A stretch of DNA of 64,000 nucleotides from Onchidella celtica (Eukaryota; Mollusca; Gastropoda; Systellommatophora; Onchidiidae). The translations under genes and the position numbers were made by a program. Below the pieces are notes generated by a model that saw only the letters and a program-made list of their open reading frames with translations, was not told where the DNA came from and searched no databases. Positions 37,396-49,849 of the stretch are shown in pieces (the first letter of the stretch is position 1; each line of letters starts with the position of its first letter). Where the stretch lies: assembly GCA_963931925.1 (NCBI GenBank), contig OZ007572.1, forward strand, positions 20,243,543 to 20,307,542. The letters run 5' to 3'.

Positions 37396-37414
37396 CCCCC
37401 CCCCCCCCCCCCCC
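37396..37414. repeat. poly-C tract
   Basis: Nineteen consecutive C residues. Confidence 0.97.
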
Positions 37415-37794
37415 AAGTTAACAACAGCATCAACAACGACACTAATCACAATAAATGAATGGAACGTCTGGGAGACTGAGATAACAGGAGAGTAACAGAA
37501 CGCAGGTCAAACAACTATTTTGGCCTTGAAGTTCCTACATTCTTTAGGGGCCGAGGCACATCTAGGAAGGCTATGATTATGAACTTGCATTCTACACTTT
37601 ATAAAATTTCCAACAACACGTATAATCAAAATTGCATTCTTTAATATTTAATAAGAAAATAATTGTACAAAGATAAATAATTTTTTAAAAAATGATGCGC
37701 AGCCACTTTGCGCTCGATTTTCATCGGTTACCTAATTTTATACGCCGGCCTCTTTTTCCAGTTATAGGTGAGTTTGAAATTTTGAAATTTTGAA

Positions 37795-37935
37795 ATGGCT
37801 CTGTTATAGAGATTCTGGCGGATTGTCATTATTTCTAGGAAGCTGTTAATGCCTGCTTGTGTTGGATACGTATTTATCCGTGTATTTAAGTAGTGCAGGA
37901 TATAGTTTGAGGAATTCTGAACGTATCAGCTTAGC
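37795..37935. repeat. dispersed repeat shared with 29425-29560
   Basis: See 29425-29560. This copy has an insertion (gatacgtatttatccgtg) between the tgttgga and gtgcagga blocks. Confidence 0.6.
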
Positions 37936-38139
37936 CAGCAAATCCTACGGGAATCAGCCATGTAGGATTGATATCAAGTTTTGCACATAGGAATGACATC
38001 GTTCCTACGTAGATCCATTGGGTACGATATCGCACCGACATTAGTTTAATGTAGGGAAACAGCCCCTACGATAATCCTGCTAATCCTATGGAAATCGGCT
38101 TCGGATTGACGTAGTGACCCTGGCTGAGAGTGTTCTGAG

Positions 38140-39240
38140 CTGGTCTAAATGGTTATCTTAAAAGATGAGTCGGTTTTACATATTATATATATATATAAAT
38201 GAACATTCTTTGATCACAACCGCTTTGATTTCCATGTGAGAGTTTGAAAAGCAAAATACCAGAATAAACGACGGCAACAATAGAGAACATAAAGCAAGCA
38301 ACAAAAAATATCAGTTTGTAATTTATATGGAAATACTCCAGATAATGGTGAATGAGAGCTTGACATTCAGCAGATTGTGAAATATTGTACTTCAAGGCAC
38401 TCTTGTATACAATTTACTTGATTGGGGCCCGGGATGCAAGGTTAGTATGTCCACAACATGACTAAACTTAGCTTGAAGCAATGCTGGAAATGATGAACAA
38501 ATCTTTTTTTTTTTTTTTTTAAATTTTAGCTACAGTTTCTAAGTAGGTGGGCGGAGAGTCAAGATGTTAGGGCTAATGGCAATTTTATGTGATAATTTTA
38601 TTCCCAAAATACCTTGAGTGCACATTATTAGGCCCGTGTAATATTATTTTTTTTGTGACGAAAAGTTCGGTTTTTAAAATACATCGTGGGCCAAGGGGTC
38701 AAGCTGTGATCACCACCAAGTCAGACAGATAAACTCTAAGATAATTATCCTGTCTTGCTCCTACATTGTGCATTACTGATGTTTTATCAACTGTGATTAT
38801 ATAACTAGAAATGTATAAAAATGACACATTCACGATTAAGCTCTATTAAACACCGTTTAAATTATTTCTGAATGTTTTTTTCGTTTTAGTACAGTCATCA
38901 TTTTTAAATTATTGTGAATATTGTTACTTTTACAACAGCAACAATAAGAAGAACTATATTGATTGACAATGATTGTTATGATTTAAACCCAGTCAATGCC
39001 AGCTTAGTAAAACGAGACCACCTTTGTGTCCAGATGACAATAAACAGCGTTTTCTTGCCGATTAAGTTATGTTACAAACAGGTATTATTATTTCCCTAAA
39101 ATGTTTCTCACTTAGAAGTTACAGTACAGAGACCTACACGCTGTCCCAAAACTATATAAAATCACCGTTTTACGGCGCTGGCTGTGAAAAGGTTAACAAA
39201 ACCGGTTCTTTGGCCATGTTGTATTACTCTGGTATTGAAG
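38140..39240. other. anonymous DNA
   Basis: T-run at 38503-38520. No supported gene or repeat. Confidence 0.5.
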
Positions 39241-39245
39241 GCGCA

Positions 39246-39540
39246 CTAAACCGCTGCAAGGGCAGTTAACGCACTAAAGCAGGCCTGTTTTGCATCCTCT
39301 CGCGAGACAGATTTGTTTCAGCCTCACTATTGGGCGAGATCCCCTTTGGCTCCATAATTCATCTCACAAAGACTAAAACTGAGGAAAAACGGACTCAAGG
39401 AGAGGTTAGCCTGTATCGTCGGTGTACAACAATACTCCTGTAACCCACAAAATATGTTGATGTGGGTTACAGGAGTTTTGAATCTCACCGACGGTATGTC
39501 ACTCACACAGATTAAAACAGAAACAAACCGACAACCACGC
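39246..39540. repeat. AGTGCGCGAGGTCCC family copy containing a perfect hairpin
   Basis: gcgagacagatttgtttcag, gggcgagatccc, tggctccataattcatctca and aagactaaaactgagg match the family. From 39417 a hairpin is inserted or evolved: actcctgtaacccaca (39434-39449) and its exact complement (39461-39476) around an 11-base loop, with an outer cgtcggtg/caccgacg pair. Confidence 0.6.
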
Positions 39541-39544
39541 ACTC

Positions 39545-40600
39545 TGATATCACGTCAGTATTTTCGTGTACGTATAAGTCCCACTGGGAAACCACGCTAA
39601 CTTCCTGAAAATGGACAGCGTGGAATTTGGGATTTTCCACTTTTTTTTTTTTGGATTTTTTTTTGGGGGGGGGGGGGTGCTATTTTTCTATTTGTACAAA
39701 ATAAGGCAAAACTAGAAAATGAAAAACAAAAAGGAGGTAAAGGAGGGGAATAAACCAAGAGACCCTTGAGATTAGGGAAAAAGTCCCAACATCTGACACA
39801 ACACAACATCGCATTGATAAATAATTCTGATTTCTCTGCCGCAGGAAATTATACAAGATGCATCTTTAATGGAAAAGCAAATTGCGGTTCCCTTTGGCGC
39901 AGCGTGACATGCCTATTTCGTTTTTTTTGTTTTGTTTTGTTGTTTTGTTTTTTGTTTTTCTTTTCGTCGCTCACTTGTTTACAAACAGCTCTGCTCAAGG
40001 GCTAACAGTAACTATTGTAAAGTTCAAGGGCTATAAAACCACACTACTCAAAGCACACCTATATTATTACAAACAGGAACACAATCTTATATAATAACAA
40101 AAAGAAAACATTTTGGATTTTTAATATTTATGTACATTATTATGCTAATCCTAAGCCGACCTTAAGTGTTGCCAGTCCTTGAACATTGGACGTTTTTTTT
40201 TATTACAAAAAGAAGGAGTGGCTGATGTTTCTGTCACCAAGGTTTTGTGCTCAGACTGTAAAATGCACTGATAGGAATCACATTCTTTTGTATGTTACAT
40301 CTAATGTTCGCTGTAAGAGAGTTCGCTTTAATGATGTTTTCGGGATACATACAGGCCAACTCCGTTTAATAGGAAGATTGGTGAAAATGCACAAACAATG
40401 TAATGACTCACAGATCTCTGACAAGCAGCTATCTTGACAGCAGGCTCTGAACTTGATCTGGGTTAGATAATGGAAATACAATTACATAATTGCAGAGATC
40501 CCTCCAAAGATAATGGTTGCAGAATTTTAGTTACACCATGTTTTCGTCCACAAACAGTGCTTCGGCTCTAATTTGAGTGCTACGCTATTGAATAATGTTG
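39545..40600. other. anonymous DNA
   Basis: Poly-T/poly-G at 39639-39678. No gene or family recognised. Confidence 0.5.
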
Positions 40601-40609
40601 AATTTTGAG

Positions 40610-40980
40610 GGACGCATGTATTGTTTTCGGAGGATCTCTGCCCGTGGTACTTGGACCTCTCTTTTCCTTGCTTTTGCTTTTCTTGTTGTTGTTGTTTTTG
40701 TATTTGTGTACTTGCTTAATCCCATTGGTGGGGAATGGCGGGGTGGGGTGGTAGGGATTAGCTTTTATAAAAATTTTGCAAGGGGCAGCCGGCCTTGTTG
40801 CGCCTGCCCTTCTCGAGTTTCCAACTGCCAGGGTATCTTTAACGTGCGCAAACGTGCACACAGGGCATTCGAATCTTTCGTTCTTATCCAAGAAGGCTAT
40901 GTGCTCGATCCGACCTACCATAAGATTAGGGAGAAGAAATTCCTCCAAATTTCCAACATTCGTGCTCCGACCTCCAGCTG
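40610..40980. repeat. SINE-like dispersed repeat, copy 1
   Basis: Blocks in order: ttgttttcggagga, ttgttgttgttg, ttaatcccattggtgggg, ggtagggatta, gcccttctcgagtttccaac, ctttaacgtgcgcaaacgtg, cacacagggcattcgaat, ttcgttcttatccaagaagg and gtgctcgatcc. The same order occurs at 58190-58500 and reversed at 48725-49045, 49055-49385 and 55165-55350. Identity unknown. No obvious A/B box pair was found. Confidence 0.7.
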
Positions 40981-41157
40981 AACCTGGCACCTTCGGCATG
41001 AGAGGCAAACACCCAGGCTTTAGACCAAGTGCCCCGTTTGAGAGGAACATTGGTTTATTTCATTATGCGATTATCTATATATAAACATGTTACAGTGTGG
41101 AATTTTAACCATGAAAATCCTTAACGCTTGCCTTGTTTAAACTAAAAAACTCATTAA

Positions 41158-41378
41158 CACTTTGTGTGCTATGAATTTTCCCATGTTTGCCGATACAGGA
41201 AGAAAATAGTGGCAGGGATCTCTGAAGTCTAACTACACAAACATCTATTTGTAGAAAGCCGACTTTCTTTCTTCCCGAAATAAAAATAGCCTGGCATTCT
41301 TGTGCACCGACACATTGGCGATTGGCACAAACATGACCAGCGGAAGAACCGATATATCGGTGACTGGCATATAAAGAG
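41158..41378 (-). mobile_element. 221 bp TTAA-flanked element, copy 3 (reversed)
   Basis: TTAA at 41154-41157 and its decayed partner tcaa at 41379-41382 enclose exactly 221 bases, homologous in reverse orientation to 16117-16337 and 24606-24826 (gtgcaccgacacattggcga, gaccagcggaagaaccgat). Confidence 0.85.
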
Positions 41379-41729
41379 TCAATATGACGGCCGATTAATG
41401 TATAGTTTGCAGTTGATAAAAACACGAATTCACATGATAATTTAATGAAAGCAAGCATTACATTTTAAATATGCAACCGAATCTCTGCAATATCAGCACC
41501 CTCAACAACCACAACAAATTAACTGAATACCGCTACATTTTTAATTGCAAATCGATAGTTGGCATTTCCAGGAACTTTTTCACCAGAATAAATAAAAGAA
41601 ATAAAAGAGCAAGTTCAACGGCGAGAGCTCAAGAAATCCGCATGTTTTTTTTCATGTCAGCGTACAAATGACAAACACAAGGATCACTGTTCGAGATTCT
41701 GGACAAGTGTTCACTGTAAGGCACGAAAC

Positions 41730-41925
41730 AGACCGCGGCTGGTGCTTGCGCCAGGCCGGTGGCTCACCGCACAGAACTTCTGCTTAACACTAGAACAATA
41801 AGCGCTGCCCGCTGCATCCCGCTGGGTGACGGGTGTGGGCAGAGGCTGTCGTGCTAGTATGAAGCAAAATTTATGGGTGGCGGCGTGCCACCGGGCTGGT
41901 GCCTATGCCAGCCTTGATCAGTTTG
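41730..41925. repeat. imperfect palindromic G+C-rich element
   Basis: ccggtggctcaccgc and tctgcttaacactagaac on the left pair with ctagtatgaagcaaaa and ggcggcgtgccaccggg on the right, around a gctgccc...gggcag inner stem. MITE-like. Single copy in the window. Confidence 0.5.
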
Positions 41926-43785
41926 GCCCCTAATTTGTTTAACCAAATCTATTAATCTTGGCTTTCTCGTGTGCTGGTTCAGTGTTTTGTAACATTAAAA
42001 CTTCAGTTCTATATCACAAAATCTGCACTTTTATGAATTTGTAACGTACAGACTATATTCTCATGTTTTAAGAAAAACACATTTCTGAGAATACATTCAC
42101 CAATCGTTCGGAGACGAAAAGCAGTGAAATGTGGGCTGTGTACTGACGGAATCATTTTGTGGATAAATTGTTTTGAAACCTAAAAACTTGGACAGAAAAC
42201 AAAATATTGTGAAACGATGGACTTCCCTAAAGGAAGCCTAGTATCCACTGAGCACCGCTACCAGTAATCGAACAGTTTCATGCCCGTAAAAAAAATAATA
42301 AAATGAATATCAATTCGTTCGGCTCCGTTATTTTTACGGAAAATGACATAATTATTACGAATCACACTCTTTGCCGCTATAGCGGTGAGGAGCGGAGCGG
42401 AACGGATGCTGTGGACGAGTATACAAAGACAAAGAGTGTTTTACATTTTCATACATCATGTTCCGTAAAATGGCGGAGCAGAGCGGATGCTGTGGACTAT
42501 CACTGAGAAATCTTTCAGAATAATCCAAATTCTTTAGTTCCATTGCAGAAAATAATAACCGTGGATCATATTATTTTTCATTTTATTTTCGTTCTACCAG
42601 ACACTGGTACTAACTTTGTAGTACGCTGCTCAGATCTGAGTTTCCCCGTCCATCAAAGGAACTCTCTTGCTTGTGGCGGTCTGAATATACACTACAACAG
42701 TTTGCACCGAGACAAAAGATACCGGGACGGATCAATTCGTCATATTCCGTCCGTCGACTTGCGCGCGTATCATCGATGACAACAATGCAACAGTTTGCAG
42801 CACACCCCTCCATAAATGAACGAAAAAGAGTAGTACCATAGAGCTCGGTGAGTAGTACTCAGCGTGTTTATACGCGCGTACGTTTTGGACATATTGTGAT
42901 AAAAGGAATGGTTCGCCTCGGCATTCTGTGTCTCGGGTTTGCGCTGGCTTGAACAAAGTCGATAGACAACAGAAGTGTAATGAATAGCTTAAATAACTAT
43001 GATTTTGTAGAGAGTTTCTTCATGCCAACAGAAGAACACAATTGCACAACAGATCTTGTGCATCATAATTATAATTGATATTGGAGGCGTGTTTGCAGCA
43101 TGGGTAGCTATGCTATTCAGAGCAGTGCCACCTACAGCCTTGAACTGTGATATTATTTCATCACTACCGTTTAAATATTGACGATATCGCCGCCCGGAAA
43201 CAGTACACTCGTAGGTAAAAAATGTCGTTTTTTGAGAAATTCATATGGCTGTAGTCGCCAGAAAGAGGTACACCACGTGACGTACCTTATTTTCATGTGG
43301 TTTGAATAATGAAAACGCTATTAGCAAAAAAGTTAAGACTTAACTCCAAGGAATCCAAAAAGTAAGGAAAGAATACATGTGGGACTTAAATTACCATTAA
43401 TACCTTCCATTGGTGAAGTTCTATGCCTAGCTTAATTTCTAGATTTAACTAGGTTTTCATTGCCAAGCAACGATTTAGAGAGTTGCAGCATATCAGAACA
43501 GCAACAACAACAACAACAACAACATATTTTGAACTTAAGTGAGAGAAACCATTCTTGTATCGCGACACAGTTTACAACAAGAGTGCATTTGGCACCCGTT
43601 CGATTGATGGTGCAGTTTTCTACCAACAATATGCGAAGCATACATACATGCACTAGGCTTGTCATTTCATGCCACTGCATTCGAATAACATCTGTAATTA
43701 AAAACTGTGAAACTGTAACAAAAGTTTTAAAAAATCAATCAGTAGTAAGATGCATGGTTCCGCTGGCGGTGTCCTGAATCAGGCC
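41926..43785. other. anonymous DNA
   Basis: A short direct repeat (cggatgctgtggac at about 42396 and 42486) and (CAA)n at 43501-43524 are the only structures. No gene. Confidence 0.5.
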
Positions 43786-43787
43786 AG

Positions 43788-43985
43788 TCTTACGTCTGTT
43801 TGATTCAGTTCCAGAACATTCCTCTTTCCACCAGCTGGTTCAAGACAGTTTTGTCGCGTCCGAATGAGTGAGACAGGCTTGTTTGTTTCAGTCTGGCCAG
43901 TGCGCGAGGTCCCTTTTACCTTCATGGTCCGTGTCTGACACTAAAACCCACACAAAACAGACTTGACTGGGCGCACCTTCAGCCT
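43788..43985 (+). repeat. AGTGCGCGAGGTCCC dispersed family, near-complete copy
   Basis: Contains ccagctggttcaagacagtt, gagtgagacaggcttgtttg, cagtgcgcgaggtccc, gacactaaaacccacacaaa and acagacttgactgggcgcac. This is the clearest copy. Confidence 0.7.
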
Positions 43986-44504
43986 TAAAGCTTGCAGTAA
44001 TACCAGAGTTGAGATACTAGAATTGATAAGATGAGGCAGCTAGCGCTTTTAGTGTGCACAGATTTCGCACCGCCGTCTAGCGGCAAACGCGCGGTAGTCA
44101 TGAAAAGTGCCGTATTTTACAAAGCCAAATAGGAAAAATATTGAATTTTGTTCACTATTCAGCTATCGCTATATGCCTTGACTGACGTCACTTGTGGAAT
44201 TATGATCTCAATCGCTGTGGGAAAACTCTGGCTATTTTTATTTTTTTTAGTCGCAGTAGCACTGTCACAATTTTGCATCATAAATTGACCATTACGTCAA
44301 GCATTCTTTTCAAACTACGCGCCAAGGGCCACGTTCCCGATCAGCGCGCAAATTGTGTACACGTTTTTTTTAGTGGTGCGAAGAAAACAGTGTCTCCTCT
44401 CATCGTTTCTAATTTCTTTGGTAATACTCCGATAGTTAACAACGTTATATAACTTAATTTTTAACAGTGCTTATTGCAAAAAACAAAATACATAATTGTC
44501 TGAT

Positions 44505-44610
44505 TCAAGATATGGCCAAAATAAAAGCAACAACAAAAAAGAAAGTTGTATGTTGCGAAGATTCACATAAGAAATAGTACAGAAACGGTTCAATAAAACG
44601 CAAAGGAAAA
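44505..44610 (+). repeat. GTTGTATGTAGC dispersed family, copy
   Basis: aaagttgtatgttgcgaaga, cataagaaatagtacagaaa and cggttcaataaaacgcaaag. Confidence 0.6.
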
Positions 44611-45746
44611 GGAAAGACAAATCAAGCTGTAGGTATAATGGCCTTCTTCGAAAAAAAAAAGAATAAAAAACTACATTAACGTGATAGAAAGTTAAACAAA
44701 TTTTTTAAAAAGTTAACACTTTAAAAAACCGTGGAACGTTTAACCAGTATGGCTACTTTACGTCTATGAGAACCAGACATGGATGATCGGAGCGCAGGAA
44801 GTCCGCCATAATATTTTGTCATAATTGTGAGATCTCACCGAATAATCATATAATAATGGAGCTTGGGCCCAACTTTGTTCCCGCAAAGGCTTTTTTACTA
44901 CGCAACGTAGAGAAATGAAACTTGGCACATGTATATAAAATGTATAAAGCCTGTACGTGTCGTGCTCATTTTTTCCCGAAACTCTTTACTTTTTCCAGAA
45001 ATTCAGTTATAATTATCAGTTATCAATTCATGATTGCGAATACGACGTCATAATGTACTTCCGTCAATTTCGTCATTTCCGCCTCTTACCGGAAATGTAA
45101 ACTCTCGAACTAGAGTCCACTTGAGATCCAACCACGCCAAGAAAATTTTGATACCAAGTATAATGTTATACAGATGAGGTGAGTGCCATTCATTCATACC
45201 AAGAAAACTGTGTAGAAACATTTATAGTGTGCTTCAAGCTCGAAATGAAATATTTTTTATTATAGATCTCGGAGTGTCAGTTATGCCAAGAAAACTTTGT
45301 CGAAAGGCTAAGCCTCTCACGCCTCGAACTCTAGAGCTAATGCTTAAAGAAAGGAAAATGTAATAATAATATAAAAAAAAGAATCACGGGATTTTGAACA
45401 AGATCTACTGCCGCTCACACAGCTCGGATTTGCGTGAAATTTTCCATGTGCCCGCCCTGCGACCCGCAAAAGGTTCTTTTTTAGATTTGGAGTCTTGAAA
45501 AGGTGGGGAAGTATTTTTTGAGTTTGCTTTATGCCGCTAATTGTCTACTTTTGATCCTCCATGTTTTACGAACACATGAGCCCATGACGTCATCATTTCC
45601 TGAAAAATTCTCCTATCTATCTATTAATAGCCAATTTTTTTGTGGATAACCCAAAGTGTCTCGACATCATTGAATGTCTTTGTGCTGATTCCTTTCGGTC
45701 TGGAGTGCTGTGCTTAACCATTCGAAGAATGGGGCAATTACTAGTA
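44611..45746. other. anonymous DNA
   Basis: The phrase (t)gccaagaaaa(c/t)tttg recurs at about 45133, 45198 and 45284, a possible decayed tandem repeat. No gene. Confidence 0.4.
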
Positions 45747-45830
45747 TACATTATCAGAGCCTGGTCGTTAACGGGAATAAGCGCTATATAAATGTTATGT
45801 ATAATGATGATGATTATTATTATCTTCCCG
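45747..45830 (-). repeat. (TAA)n-linked GCATTTATA repeat, copy 2
   Basis: Reverse of gcgcttattcccgttaacga / ccaggctctgata, with a decayed (TAA/TGA)n tail at 45803-45825. Confidence 0.65.
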
Positions 45831-46721
45831 AGTCGCGTGAAGATTAGAACAACTGTTGCATATTGAGTTTCGCTGACAAAGCTGTCATAAATTGGTTGCC
45901 ATGGGAACAAGACAACGAAGCTTCATTTAATTGGTACTGGAAGTTTCTATTTCACAATTTTAATTATATTGTGTCATAAAGAACAGACTCGTAATTGTCA
46001 TTCAGACAAAGAAATAACAAAAATCTATAAGCAGGGACAGCTGACTGAAGTTCATAGACATGAAGCCAGCATCCCCGGCTTGGTAAAACTAAAATGTTGT
46101 TTACCGTTTCCTGGCACTTGAATGTGTCAGTAGTTAAATGTGGATCAGCTGTTCATCGATTTCCTGAAAATACTCAGAGAAACGGGAATCTGTGAAAACA
46201 GAATGAAAGATGTACATCACACTATCACGAACAACCAATAAAAATACTATTCCGACACACTAGTGGTTTGTGTTACAAGCTTGTACAACCGTACTGGATA
46301 ATAGATCATTTGAGTTTTAAAAATAAAATGAATATAAAAACTGGAACAAATTACACCCGCCCCTCCTCCAGTATATATACACACACACGCGCACACACAC
46401 ACAAAGAAAAAAAATCGCTCTAAGGTTTAGTGAAGATTTTGAACTACTTTGTTTAGTTTGTTGTTCTATTGAATTAAACATCAAATATTAATTACTACTT
46501 TATCAAGACGTACTCGCGCGTATGGGCAAAGCTTAGAAGGAACACTGCCTCTGTCTCTGCGCTGATTTTCTTTTGTCTTGTGTGTGGGTTGCACAATCAT
46601 GTGAAGGGGGGAGAAGAGTTTGAGTTTGAGTTAGCCAGAGGAAGCACAGCAACACAACAACTGCTGTATTGTGCTAGAAAGAAGCTCGGTGATAGACAGA
46701 ATATACTATTGTTTAACAGAA

Positions 46722-47037
46722 GGCTGTTGTTATTAGTACGTACGCACCCCAGGCGTTTTGCGCAGGAGCGAGTACGTGTAACTACTATTCCTAATCCCGT
46801 CCTTATTCTCAACCTTAAATCGTATCGAAACCCTAAGCCTGCCCCCTACTCTTTCAATAAAGAAAACTGAAGGAAAACAACAAGAAAATGTGAAAGAATA
46901 ATTAACCAAGGCTGTTGTTGCTATAATATTAGGAGCATTTCGGGAGAAGCTCCCAAGCTCTGGAGTCACAAAAGGCTTTAATACGCGCCCCTAAGGCAAA
47001 AAACTTGGAGGACGTACGTACTCGTAACAACAGTCAC
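46722..47037. mobile_element. ~316 bp terminal-inverted-repeat element
   Basis: Left ctgttgttattagtacgtac against inverted right ctgttgttacgagtacgtac, continuing into ggcgttttgcgc / agttttttgcct. A 7-base direct repeat, aacagaa, lies at 46715-46721 and 47038-47044. The interior is non-coding. Superfamily uncertain. Confidence 0.7.
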
Positions 47038-47044
47038 AACAGAA

Positions 47045-48010
47045 TGATAGGACAGGAGGAGACTCTACCAGAGGCGCGGTAGGAGTGTAACATATTATGC
47101 CTGATGTTATTGTGCTGTTTACCAGAGATGAATTTAACTTATTGAAAAACCTGTTTGTTTCCCTCTGGAAACTTTAGCTGTTCGTCGGGGACTGAAGTTT
47201 CATGTACTCACAGCTTTTAGAGCAAAGGTGTTATTTTTGTTTTTAGTGGTACTTACAAATTACACACCGAATCTGCTTGATACTTTGACTCGCAATATGG
47301 AGAAGGCTCGTGGAAATAGTGTGTAGTGTGTAATTAACTCAGTTAGGCCAAAAAGTGGAGATAGAACCTTGTCATTCTAAGGGAACTTCTTGATGTAATC
47401 ATCACTTCAGCCAGGACATACTCAATAGCAACATGCCCTGTATCTATGCACATTGATGGGATTCTGACAGATTATAGACAGTCCTCCTCCCCCCTCCCTC
47501 CACCCCCACCCCACCTCCCTTTCGAAAAAAGAAACAACAAAATCCACACACAGAGGAAGTTAAACAGTTAACAGAAAACAACATTTCAACAGAATTCCCT
47601 CCCTCCTGCAGAGGTTTGACGATATCCCACAGCGTTTGGCAAACGGGACGCTAGGACCAGATATTACAGTTTGAATTATGTAAGAGACGGCATAAGTAAA
47701 GGTCGTATTGCCGGGTGGCATGGCGAGATAGAACCTGGGAAATACTTTTTTTTTTTTTTTCGGATTCGGTTCGTCCTCTCTTGAGTGTTCAGTTAAGTTT
47801 CGTTTCATGCTGCAGTTTGTTTTATTATTATTTCATATTTTTGATACTCCGACAGGGCAGCAAACTAGACCAAAGCAGCTGTATGTAGGGAGGGAATAAA
47901 GGGGGTGTGGTGGTGGGGAGGGGGGGGGGCGGCGATGGGGGTAAGGACGAGTTAAATGAACAGAAATTAAAAAGACTGCAATCCTCAAGCACACTTTTCG
48001 ATAATAATCG
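47045..48010. other. anonymous DNA
   Basis: C-rich (47486-47520) and G-rich (47898-47940) tracts. No gene. Confidence 0.5.
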
Positions 48011-48013
48011 TGA

Positions 48014-48447
48014 GTGGATCTGACGAAATAGGACTTAGCCTTTCATTTTCTAGCTCCGGGAAGTTTACAATTTTTCAATTCCTTTTACTTTAAGATATAA
48101 TAACTGCAGTAGTTTCAAGCTGTGAAAAAGAATCTAAACGCCAATTTTCTACTTAGGACTTCCCCTTTTCTACAATTTTACAAGCAACATTGCAATTGAC
48201 AATTCACGAGTCTGCAGTGCCTGGTATTGACAGGGTTAAAGTGAAAAACCAAGTTCCTGAGTTAACCCGTCCAAAATGGGGACATTTTTCCAAGGAAATT
48301 AAGATAATTTGCTTATAAAATGAAAGATTAACCGTTTTTCTGCATTCAGTTAAAACATTTCGCTTGAAATCGTCTTAGAAATATTTCCTGTTGACTTTTC
48401 AAAGAGGTCTAGAAATTCCCGATTTACCCCGGTTTGATCAGATCCAC
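48014..48447. repeat. inverted-repeat element with GTGGATCTGA ends
   Basis: gtggatctgacgaaatagg at the left and its partial complement at the right (inverted gtggatctgatcaaaccgg), with pairing interior segments around tttcaagc. A related single-arm copy lies reversed at 60171-60381, sharing atttcgcttgaaatcgtct and accaa-ttcctgag. Confidence 0.6.
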
Positions 48448-48461
48448 CCAGAATTTAATTA

Positions 48462-48585
48462 TCACTGATGCACTAGACTTGTTTTACGTCAGTGTGGACT
48501 CAAACTTGAACCGTCTTTTCATCAACTAGCGAGACAAGACTAGTTTCAGTCTAACTAGTGCGCTAAATCCCATTTGACGCCTTAA
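48462..48585 (+). repeat. AGTGCGCGAGGTCCC dispersed family, copy
   Basis: agcgagacaagactagtttc, agtctaactagtgcgc and aaatcccatttgacgcc. The 5' part is diverged. Confidence 0.55.
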
Positions 48586-48724
48586 GCTAGATTCTCATGT
48601 GTGCGGAAACGGAAACGGCAAAACATCCCTCATATAGCAAAATGAAAGAGTGTTTCCATGTGTACGAAAACTTGAAGGCTCTTTGACGTTTGACTAAAAC
48701 TTAAGGGACACGTTGGTCTAGAGG

Positions 48725-49045
48725 CGAGGTGCTCGATCCCTGGTCGGCACAGGCATGTTCTGTCCCTGATCCTATGGTAGGCAGGATCGAACACCTAGTC
48801 TTCTCGGGTAAGGACGAAAAATTAATGTCGGTGGGCCCATGTGCACATTGCACAAGTTAGAGATACCTTGGAACTTGAAAGTCGAGAAGAGCAGGCCGAA
48901 CAGACCACTGTCCCGGCAAAGTTCTACAAAACTAATCCCTATCACAAAAACGACACAGAAACAATAATAATAAAAATAAAAATAAGAAAAGTGTGGTATA
49001 AATGTCAAGAACAGCGAACCTCCTAAAATAAAGGCCAAAACATCT
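48725..49045 (-). repeat. SINE-like dispersed repeat, copy 2
   Basis: Reverse orientation of the 40610 family: gatcgaacacctagtcttct, cgggtaaggacgaaaaatt, gggcccatgtgcacattgc and cttgaaagtcgagaagagca, then aacagcgaacctcctaaaat near the right end. Confidence 0.7.
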
Positions 49046-49054
49046 CACTAAAAG

Positions 49055-49248
49055 GATCGAGGTAGGATCGAGAACCTAGTCTTCTCGGATAAGGACGAAA
49101 AATTCGGAGGGCCCGTGTGCACGTTGCGCACGTTAAAGGTACCTTGGCAGTTGGAAATCGAAAAGAGCAAGCCAAACAGGCCGGTGCCAGGACAAAATCA
49201 AATAAAATTTATCCCTACCACTCCCTTCCCCTCTCCCCTCATCCCCCC

Positions 49249-49284
<36 letters not shown>

Positions 49285-49390
49285 ACCCCGCCAACCGGCG
49301 CTGCACTGTGGCGACCACGTGGCTGCTCCAGGTGGAACTGAGCTGCAATGACACTAAGGCAAATTTCCCTAAATGGATTAAAGAAGAATA
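49055..49390 (-). repeat. SINE-like dispersed repeat, copy 3 with internal (CAA)n
   Basis: gatcgagaacctagtcttct, ggataaggacgaaaaattcg, gggcccgtgtgcacgttgcg, cacgttaaaggtaccttggc and agttggaaatcgaaaagagc, a (CAA)n run at 49251-49284, then gccggcgctgcactgtggcg-type sequence shared with 58260-58300. Directly follows copy 2 in the same orientation. Confidence 0.75.
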
Positions 49391-49849
49391 CAACATATAA
49401 AACAGGAAAAATGAAACCGAGGCAAGATCAGACTTACCTCAATGCACTGTGGGTTTTGGAAGTCTCGCACTGAAATGTCGTTTGGGGGTAGTTGAAATTT
49501 TCTAATTACCTAAGGAATTCCCGCGTGATAAAAGTGTTGCTTTCTCTATAGGTTTAGCTGTATTAGAACTCAAAATGCCGCTTTTTGTCGGGATGGGAGT
49601 GGAGGGGTGGGGTGGAGTTGGGGTAAACAATAACAGAAGAAAAAACAAACAACAAGAAATAATTTAAAAACGGAACGCTACTAGGAGCCTTAGGGAGAGA
49701 GAAATAAATATCTGTATAATTATGGGGCATCTGTTTTATTCCTCAACGTAAAAAACAACAACGACCAAAAAAAACCCCCCAACTTTATGAATAATAGTGT
49801 TTTTTTCAATTCAATTATTCAGTTTCTATTTTCCTCGGCATCATTTGGA

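Noticed and set aside
40870-40915. tRNA gene or tRNA-derived head in the SINE-like repeat
   Set aside because: The ctcgatcc and attcgaat phrases resemble a B box, but no paired A box at the right distance and no cloverleaf could be drawn by eye.
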